DNA of 64,000 bases, taken from the NCBI GenBank assembly GCA_949152475.1, contig OX424556.1, forward strand, positions 54,766,451 through 54,830,450, in the 5' to 3' direction. Of this stretch, positions 51,751-61,417 are shown in pieces (the first letter of the stretch is position 1; each line of letters opens with the position of its first letter). This stretch comes from Terebella lapidaria (taxonomy: Eukaryota > Annelida > Polychaeta > Terebellida > Terebellidae). Below the pieces are notes generated by a model. That model did not search any database. It saw only the letters and a list, made by a program, of their open reading frames with translations, and was not told the origin of the DNA. Both the position numbers and the translations under genes were made by a program.

Positions 51751-54700
51751 CTAATATCTCACTTATTATCGACTTCACAGGTTAGAAAATCAGTTGTGGA
51801 TGTATAAGAAGTGATATACGCCGAATATTCTGATGACTTTGAATTTGACCTCGTTCTCCATCTTCAAGGTCATAGGAAAAAATGGCTGAAATCTCACTTA
51901 TCGACTTTACAGCTTACAAATCAATTGGGGCCAAGTAGCAAGTGATATATGCTGAAGATTGGCATGACCTTGATCTTGACCTTTGATCTCATTTTCAAGG
52001 TCAGAGCATCAAATGGCTAATATCTCGCTTATTATCGACCTTGCAGCTTAGAATCAATTGTGCACATGTAGGAAATGATATATATACTGAATCTTGTCAT
52101 GACCTTGAACTTGACCTTCGACCTCATTTTCAAGGTCAGAGCATAGAATGGCTAATATCTCGCTTATTATCATTTTTACAGTTAAGGAAGCAATTGTGAA
52201 CAAATAGTAAACGATAAATGCTGAATATTGTCATGACCTTGAATTTGACATTTGACCTCATTTTCAAGGTCAAAGCACAAAATAGTTAATATCTCGTTTA
52301 TTATCGAACTTACAGCTTTGCAATCAATTGAGCACATGTAGGAAATGATATATGCTGAATGTTCTCATGACCTTGAACTTGATCTCATCTTCAAGGTCAG
52401 AACACAAAATGGTTAATGTCTTGCTCATTGTCGATTCTTAGCTTAGGAATCAATTGTGGACATGAAATGAAATATGCTGAATATTTTTGTGACCTTGAAT
52501 TCGACCTTGTTGTCAAGGTATCGGGACAAAATGGCTAATATAAAATGTAAAACATCGTCCGGTAACCTTTCTTAGCCCTGGGCTAATTTTTTAGTTTTCT
52601 GATTTCTGCATTTTTTTCAAAATGGCGGCCATTTTCGACGAAAAATGCCTGATTTTGGACTTTGGCGGCCATTTTCTCAAATTTGTTCAGTAACTTTTTT
52701 TCTTTTCGATACACAACACTCCTCAGATGTACTTCGGTGATGTGTATAAGTTTCGTTGCGCTTGAATCGCTCGCAGTGGGCTATTTTGGTCCAAACTTGG
52801 CCCAAATAAGACTCCTGTGTTAAATTTTTCTCTGCTTTATAATGGGACACATTATTGCTAATATCTCACTTGATATTGGGATTAGAGACTAGGAATCAAT
52901 TGTAGACATATAGGAAATGATATGTGCTGAATATTGTCATGACCTTGAATTTGACCTTTGACTTCATTTCCAAGGTCAGAGCACAAAATGGCTAAAATCT
53001 CGCTTATTATCGACTTTACAGCTTACAAATCAATTGGGGACATATAGGAAGTGATATATGCTGAATATAGTCATGACTTTGAACTTGACCTTTGACCTCA
53101 TTTTCAAGATCAGAGCATAGAATGGCTAATATCTCGCTTATTATCGACAGCTTAGGAATCAATTGTGCACTTATAGGAAATGATAAATACTGAATCTGGT
53201 CATGACCTTGAACTTACCTTTGACCTCACTTTCAAGGTCAGAGCATAACATAGCTAATGTTTCGCTTATTATCAACTTTACAGCGTAGGAATCAATTGTG
53301 AACATATAGTAAGCGATATATGCTGAATATTGTCATCACCTTGAATTTGACCCTTGACCTCATTTTCAAGGTCAAAGCACAAAATGGCTAATATCTCGCT
53401 TATTATCGACTTTACAGCTTAGAAATCTATTGTGAACATATAGGAAATGATACATGCCGAATATTCTGATGACCTTGAATTTGACCTTTGACCTCATTTT
53501 CAAGGTCGGAACACAAATTCGCTAATATCTCGCTTATTATTCACTTAACAGCTTGCGAATCAATTGTGGACATATAGGAAATGATATATGCTGAATATTC
53601 TTGTGACCTTGAGTTTGATCTTTAACCTCATTTTCAAGGTCAGAGCACAAAATGGCCAATATCTCGCTTATTATTGACTTTACAGCTTAGGAATCAATTG
53701 TGGACATATAGGAAGTGATATATGCTGAATATTCTCATGACTTTGAATATGACCTTTGACCTCATTTTCGAGGTCAGAGCACGAAATGGAACATATCTCA
53801 ATTGTTGTCAGCTTTACAGCTCACGAATCATTTGTGGACATATAGGAAATGATATATGCTGAATATACTTGTAACCTTGAAGTTACCAGACCATCTGTCC
53901 GACACCTATTGGCTAGCCGGTAAGCTACAGGTCCCTTTGGCCTATGTTTTGTCGACCTTACAGCTTTGCAATCAGTTGAGCACATATAGGAAATGTAATA
54001 TGCCTATTATTGTCTTGACCTTGAAGTTGACCTTTGACCTCATTTTCAAGACCAGAGCACAAAATGGCTGATATATCACATATTATCGACTTTGCAGCTG
54101 GGAATCAATAGTGAACATATGGGAAACGATATATGCTGAATGTTGTCATGACCTTGAATTTGACCTTTGACGTCATTTTCAAGGTCAAAGCTCAAAATAG
54201 CTAATATCTTGCTTATTTTCGAGTTGACAGCTTAGGAATCAATTGTGCACATATAGGAAATGATATATACTGAATCTTGTCATGACCTTGAACTTGACCT
54301 TTGACCTCATTTTGGAGGTCAAAGCACAAAATGGCTAATATCTCGCTTATTATCGACTTTACAGCTTACAAATCAATTGGGGACATATAGGAAGTGATAT
54401 ATGCTGAATATAGTCATGACTATGAACTTGACCTTTGACCTCATTTTCAAGATCAGAGCATAGAATGGCTAATATCTCGCTTATTATCGACAGCTTAGGA
54501 ATCAATTGTGCACTTATAGGAAATGATAAATACTGAATCTGGTCATGACCTTGAACTTACCTTTGACCTCACTTTCAAGGTCAGAGCATAACATAGCTAA
54601 TGTTTCGCTTATTATCAACTTTACAGCTTAGGAATCAATTGTGAACATATAGTAAGCGATATATGCTGAATATTGTCATCACCTTGAATTTGACCCTTGA

Positions 54701-56540
54701 CCTCATTTTCAAGGTCAAAGCACAAAATGGCTAATATCTCGCTTATTATCGACTTTACAGCTTAGAAATCTATTGTGAACATATAGGAAATGATACATGC
54801 CCAATATTCTGATGATCTCGAATTTGACCTTTGACCTCATTTTCAAGGTCGGAACACAAAATCGCTAATATCTCGCTTATTATTCACTTAACAGCTTGCG
54901 AATCAATTGTGGACATATAGGAAGTGATATATGCTGAATATTCTCATGACTTTGAATATATGACCTTTGACCTCATTTTCGAGATCAGAGCATGAAATGG
55001 AACAGATCTCAATTGTTGTCAGCTTTACAGCTCACGAATCATTTGTGGACATATAGGAAATCATATATGCTGAATATACTTGTAACCTTGAAGTTACCAG
55101 ACCATCTGTCCGACACCTATTGGCTAGCCGGTAAGCTACAGGTCCCTTCGGCCTATGTTTTGTCGACCTTACAGCTTTGCAATCAGTTGAGCACATATAG
55201 GAAATGAAATATGCCTATTATTGTCTTGACCTTGAAGTTGACCTTTGACCTCATTTTCAAGACCAGAGCACAAAATGGCTGATATATCACATGTTATCGA
55301 CTTTGCAGCTGGGAATCAATAGTGAACATATGGGAAACGATATATGCTGAATGTTGTCATGACCTTGTATTTGACCTTTGACGTCATTTTCAAGGTCAAA
55401 GCTCAAAATAGCTAATATGCTTATTTTCGAGTTGACAGCTTAGGAATCAATTGTGCACATATAGGAAATGATATATACTGAATCTTGTCATGACCTTGAA
55501 CTTGACCTTTGACCTCATTTTGGAGGTCAAAGCACAAAATGGCTAATATCTCGCTTATTATCGACTTTGCAGCTTGGGACTCAATTGAGCACATATAGGA
55601 AATGATATATGCTTAATATTGTCCTGACCTTGAATTTGACTTTTGACATAATTTTAAGGTCAGAGCACAAAATGGCTGATATATTGCTTATTATCGACTT
55701 CAAAGCTTAGGAATCTATTTTTGACATATAGGAAGTGATATTTGCTGAATAATCTCATGACCTTCAATTTGACCTTTGATCTCATTTCCAAGGTCAGAGC
55801 GCAAAATGGTTCATATCTTGCTCATTATCGATTCAATTGTGGACATGAAATGGTATATGCTGAATATTTTTGTGACCTTGAAATTGACCTTGACCTCATT
55901 TTCAAGGTCTGAGCACAAAATGGCTAAAATCTCGCTTATTATCGACTTAAAAGCTTAGAAATCTATTGTGACCATATAGGAAATGATATATGCCGAATAT
56001 TCTGATGACCTTGAATTTGACCTTTGACGTCATTTTCAAGGTCTGAGCACAAAATGGCTAATATCTCGCTTATTATCGACTTAAAAGCTTGGAAATCTAT
56101 TGTGACCATATAGGAAATGATATTTGCCGAATATTCTGATGACCTTGAATTTGACCTTTGACCTCATTTTCAAGGTCAGAGCACAAATCGCTAATATATC
56201 GCTTATTATTCACTTTACAGCTTGGGAATCAATTGTGGACATATAAGAAATGATATAAGGTGAATATTCTCATGACATTGGATGTGACCTTTGACCTTAT
56301 TTTCAAGGTCAAAGCACAAAATGGCTAATATCTTGCTTATTATCGACATTACAGCTTAGGAATCAATTGCAGACATATAAGAAATGATATATGTTGAATA
56401 CTCTGATGACCTTGGAATCGACCTTTGACCTAACTTTCAAGGTCAAAGCACAAAATGGCTATTATCTCGCTTATTATCGATTTTACAGCTTAGAAATCAA
56501 ATGTGGACATATAGGAAATGATATATGCTGAATATACTTG
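51751..56540 (+). repeat. 134-bp satellite, fourth higher-order copy
   Basis: From 51,751 it follows the sequence seen from about 35,670, including a 3' terminus and partial 5' region (52,556-52,850). Junction blocks at 53,867 and 55,078 are 1,211 bp apart, about one monomer less than the 1,343 bp in copies 1 and 2. It is more diverged than copies 1-3. Confidence 0.85.
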
Positions 56541-57795
56541 TAACCTTTGATGTTACCAGACCATCGGTCCGATCACCTATTGGCTAGCCGGTAAGCTACA
56601 GGTCTTTTGGGCCTATGTTTTTCCTATTGATGCACAACACTCCTCATATGTACCCCTGTGACACGTATAAATTTCGTTGCCCTTGAATCGCTCAAAAGGG
56701 GCCATTTTGGGCCCTAACTCGGCCCAAATGGGACTTTCCCATATTAAATTCTCCTATGCTTTATAATGGGACACATTAAGCCTAATATCTCGCTTATTAT
56801 CGACTTTACAGCTTAGGAATCAATTGTGAACATATAGGAAATGATATATGCTGAATATTCTCGTGACCTTGTATTTGACCTTTGACCTCATTTTCAGGGT
56901 CACAAGACAAAATGGCTAATATCTCGCTTATTATCGACTTTACAGCTTAGGAATCAATTGTGAACATAATAGGAAATGATATATGCTGAATATTCTCATG
57001 ACCTTGAATTTGACCTTTGACCTCATTTCCAAGGTCACAGGACAAAATTGCTAATATCTCGCTTATTATCGACTTTACAGCTTAGGAATCAATTGTGAAC
57101 ATATAGGAAATGATATATGCTGAATATTCTCATGACCTTGAATTTGACCTTTGACCTCATTTTCAAGGTCACAGGACAAAATGGCCAATATCTTGCTTAT
57201 TAGCGCCTTCACAGCTTAGAAATCAATTGTGAACATATAGGAAATGATATATGCTGAATATTCTAGTGACCTTGAATTTGACTTTTGACCTCATTTTCAA
57301 GGTCAACAGGACAAAATGGCTAATATCTCGCTTATTATCGACTTTACAGCTTAGGAATCAATTGTGAACATATAGGAAAAGACATATTCTGAATATTCTC
57401 GTGACCTTGAATTTGACCTTTGACCTGAATTTCAAGATCAGTCACCTTTTTTTCAAGGTCGGAATACTAAATGGCTTATGTCTCGATTATTATCGAATTT
57501 ACAGCTTTGGAGTCCATAGTGAACATATAGGAAATGATGTATGCTGAATAATTTGGTGATCTAGAATTTGACCTTTGACCTCATTTTCAAGGTCACATCA
57601 CAGAATGGCTAATATCTCACTTATTATCTACTTTACAGCTTAGGAATCTATTGTGGACATACTAGAAGTGATATATTTGTTGGATATTTCATGGCCTTGA
57701 ATTGATTAATGACTTTATTTTCAAGGTCACTGGACAAAAGGCTAATATCTAAAATATACATTGTCCGGTAACCTTTCTTAGCCCTTGGGCTAATT
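56541..57795 (+). mobile_element. Last satellite block and 3' terminus of the GTTACC nest
   Basis: A variant 5' terminus (GTTACCAGACCATCGGTCCG, 56,551) and a partial 5' region lead into about seven monomers, several nearly identical (56,800-57,400). The 3' terminus follows at 57,765-57,795: TTGTCCGGTAACCT, hairpin AGCCCTTGGGCT, then a T run that merges with the poly-T of the next element. Confidence 0.85.
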
Positions 57796-57800
57796 TTTTT

Positions 57801-57851
<51 letters not shown>

Positions 57852-58903
57852 CTTCCGCCGTTCGGTTTCCGGATCATAACTCTTGAACGCCTTAATCTAT
57901 CTTTCAGAAATTTTCACAGCTCATCCGAAATACTTTGCTCCTAACCCCTATTGTTTTTCGTCGAGACCCGAAATCCAAGATGGCCGCCAGCGGCCATTTT
58001 GGAAAAAAAAATTGGGCGATTCCTGTCAATGTCATAATTTGATTCAGGCAATTTCCAGGGGGAAAAAATTTTTTGGGTGTATTTTTTTTTGGACTTAGAA
58101 TTTTTCCCTCGCCTGCCCCCATGCAGATGTAATACTGTGACTGAGCCATGCTACTGTATTCACTGACTGCAGCCTGCATGTCCAGCATGAGGCTAGGCTC
58201 TGCCCTCTCAGCCAGTGCAGTATATGAGAGCCCTGCTCAGTAATGCCTGTGATAAGGCAATACCCCCCCCCCCCTCTCCCTCCCCCACCTCCACTGTCAG
58301 CCAGTCTAATCTGCATATGAATGTAGCAATGTATCAGTGACTTGTATGCACTGCCCCTCTTCCCCCCCCCCCCCCTCTCCTGTCCCCTCACCCCAGTTTA
58401 CTATACTAACACCAACAGGTTGGAACAATGCCCTCCTTCCCTTTCTAAAGAAAACAATAGGTGGTTATATAATGATGACCCAAACTGAAGATAACAGCTT
58501 TGAAGGTCTGCCTGGGCCTTGGTTGCCGGTCAATTGTTCATTGTATTCAGTTAAAACAGCACTGTGTTTATCTGGATGAAACTACATGCATTGTTTTGTT
58601 TTCTAGCTGTATTTCACATGCAGTGACCAAATTATCATTGTTTTACTTAGCCAGAACCCAGAATAATTTCCTTTTTGCTTGTATTATGAATGTCTGTCAT
58701 GTCTGTACATTTAATACCTATTGAGATTAAAACAAATATCTGATGGACATTTGTCTAGTGAGCAACTGCTATAATTTGAACTCTCACTCCCACCTGTGTT
58801 CAATAATCCTGGTATATGTATTATAATAACAGTCAAGTTTCACCATTAGAAAAGAAAAGAAAAATTGGGGGATGCCACAAAGCCTATAGGCTTTTATGTC
58901 TAG
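57796..58903 (+). mobile_element. Helitron2/Helentron-like element, copy 3 (5' truncated)
   Basis: From 57,852 (CTTCCGCCGTTCGGTTTCC) to the CTAG at 58,903 it is almost the same as copy 1 (7,697-8,843), including the poly-C tracts, GGGGGATGCC and the 3' hairpin AGCCtatAGGCT. The first 45 bp or so (TTAGGCATCCC and the 5' hairpin) are missing; a long T tract abuts the 3' end of the GTTACC nest. The 3' flank begins TTTGCTG, again T after CTAG. No protein is encoded. Confidence 0.88.
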
Positions 58904-59500
58904 TTTGCTGTATGTGCACAATAGGATCCTAAGGCATAAAATTGATAATAAACAAGCAACAAGCTATTAGCCAAGTTGTCCTGTGAGACCTTGAAAATGA
59001 GGTCAAAGGTAAAATAAGGTCTTGAAAATATTAAGCATATATGATTTCCTATATGTCCACAATTGATTCCTAAGCCCTAAAGTCAATAATAAGCGAGATA
59101 TTGGCCATTTTGTGCTCTGACCTTGAAAATGAGGTGAAAGGTCAAATTCAAGGTCATGACTATACTCAGCATATATCATTTCTTATCTGTCCACGATTGC
59201 TTCTCAAGTTATAAAGTCGATAAAAACAATATTCGGACTATATCATTTCATATATGTCCACAATTGATTCCTAAGCTGTAAAGTCGATAATGAGCGAGAT
59301 ATTAGCCATTTTAGGCTCTGACCTTGGAACAGAGGTTTAAGGTCAAATTCAAGGTCATCAGAATATTCCGCAATTATCTTTTCCTATATCTCCACAATTG
59401 ATTCCTAAATTTGATAACAAACAAGCTATTAGCCAAGTCGTCCTGTGAGCCCTTGAAAATGAGGTCAAAATCAAAAAAGGTCATGAAAATATTAAGGTTT
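58904..59500 (-). repeat. 134-bp-type monomers in reverse orientation
   Basis: About four decayed monomers read on the - strand ('tgaggtcaaaggt', 'aaattcaaggtcatga', 'cctatatgtccacaattgat'). This is opposite to the large array and resembles 440-900. No terminus is preserved. Confidence 0.75.
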
Positions 59501-59769
59501 CGTCAAAGTTCTGACTGTGAGTTGTAGTTACTGGCATGGGTTGTTATCATTGTCGTCAGGAGACATTCTGACTGTGGTGGTCGTACCTTGTGGACTCGTT
59601 TGTAGACTAGTTTATCTCAGGGCGATTGAAGTCGCCTGCGATAAACGCTTTTGTTGAGTTGTAGTTACTGGCATGGGATGTTATCATTGTCGTCAGGAGA
59701 CTACATAGGAGTTGTGTATTTTTGCTCATAGTTGACAGGGCATTGGCCACATTCTGGATGTCATCTTAG
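59501..59769 (+). repeat. Short direct duplication
   Basis: GAGTTGTAGTTACTGGCATG followed by GTTATCATTGTCGTCAGGAG occurs at about 59,519 and again about 136 bp later. The origin is unknown. Confidence 0.65.
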
Positions 59770-60830
59770 TGTTGTTATCGTGAAAAGTGATACCCAAAGT
59801 AGTTCTTTCTGGATTTGATTTTCAGTTGCATCATGGTTGTGGCCCTATCGGATGGCCCTCTCTGCACCCTTGTTGTCCATGTACATGTGTTGCAACGACC
59901 TGCACCACCTGCGGTTGGCCATGAGAATTGCTTACATTTCTTCGACGTAGATGCATGTGAGAAGACAGAGGTTTCGGGCTGTGGTGCAAAATCACGGGTG
60001 ATGATGACCACACCATTGAAGTGCTCACACCACTGGACGAAGTAGGCAATGTCCAGGCACGGTGTCTTTGGGGTGTGGGTACAGTGAGAGGGCTGGCGGA
60101 GAAGCTTTTGTAGATCTATGACAATGAGGGACTGCAGTACAGGTCATATCACTTTGACGCACCTGGCTGCCCATGCTATTTTGCCAATGAGACTGGTTAT
60201 GGCGCTTTGTGGCTTTATATGTAATTGCCCAGCCGATAATGGAAGTTTGTATATCTTGGTGTTTTGGAGGCAGAAGAGATTTGGTCATATTTCACTGTCT
60301 GGGAGTACTCCAAAAACCGTCACTGGACACGAGGGGTCAACGCTTTTGGCCCAGTTCATAAAAAATCTGCATTCAGAAAGTCTGAGAGCAAAGACTGGGG
60401 ATGGTCTTTGCTGATAGGATTGTCTTTAAACATTGCAGACCCTGTTCCAAACTGTCAGACACTATGATGAAGTTGTTTATGTAGCAAATAAATGCTCGCA
60501 GATGGCACACACATGGTAGAAGAGTTGGTTTGGATTTCTGGGACATGGGGTATCCCAGGATGAATGTCAGATGAATGTCATCTTAAAGCCTACTTGCGAC
60601 GATATTCATCCTTGTACTTCATAACGGATTCAGCTTCGTTTAGTTTGGCCAAAATCCACATCCATACTTCGGGATGACAACCTCCTGGTTGTTGTTCAGT
60701 GGCAAGATCCATTTCTCCAGCATATGTGTTTGTCCTTTGGACAATGGCAGCTCACTAATATCGTCATTGGTCATCTGTTTGATGGCTTCAACTGAGTCAA
60801 AGGCTTGTCTTTTTTAGACTTCTTCACATA
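59770..60830 (-). mobile_element. Decayed retroelement fossil, DIRS/Ngaro-like RT-RNase H region
   Basis: On the - strand short stretches resemble the reverse transcriptase and following RNase H region of tyrosine-recombinase (DIRS/Ngaro-type) retroelements; a Ty3/gypsy origin is the alternative. Only this part of the element is seen, without terminal repeats. It is broken in many places (more than five) and therefore old. It lies inside the predicted sacsin-like intron. Confidence 0.45.
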
Positions 60831-61417
60831 TAAATTTATTCATTATCATCCAATCTAATAAGATCATGTAATATTTTCCATTTTCAGTACGTGTAATATC
60901 ACGTAACGTAACCATGGTTAATTAGGTAAATACATGGTCTTGTCAGAAGCCAAATCAAGTGCAAAACCAGTGTATACTGTATGCACTTTATCAAAATTTT
61001 TCGAACTTTGGGAAAATAGTGCCGTTTGACACGCATATGAAATATACCTAAATATGATACGATACCATTTAGCATCACGAAAATATCAGCGAAAAACAGT
61101 GTAAACAAGGTAGAGAAATCAGCATATAAATTCCATGTAAATCCAGTCAAAATGCAGTTAAGTGACTGCATGATATTTCGTGTGATAAATATAATCTCAA
61201 ATTCGTGCCCTTTTGGTATCAAATTTATTAAACTTGCCAGTAACTTTTATTTTGCTTGTTTGCCATTACACATATGTCAGACTTTATTGCATGGGGGCTG
61301 TGATATTGGGCACAAGAGGAGATACAATCTTGTTGCCTTTGGGGACAAGCTGTCAGTTCGTTTGACAGATGAAAATTGCAGCCTGTGGTGGTTCATGTGT
61401 ACTGTTTGGTGTTTTAG
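60831..61417. other. Right end of giant intron, no feature recognised
   Basis: AT-rich sequence leading to the acceptor of the long exon; no gene, repeat family or RNA recognised. Confidence 0.5.

Noticed and set aside
36570-55958. Recurring open frames of 60-71 codons in the 134-bp satellite
   Set aside because: They are copies of the same non-coding repeat text, spaced by the higher-order period. No codon bias, splice sites or domain.
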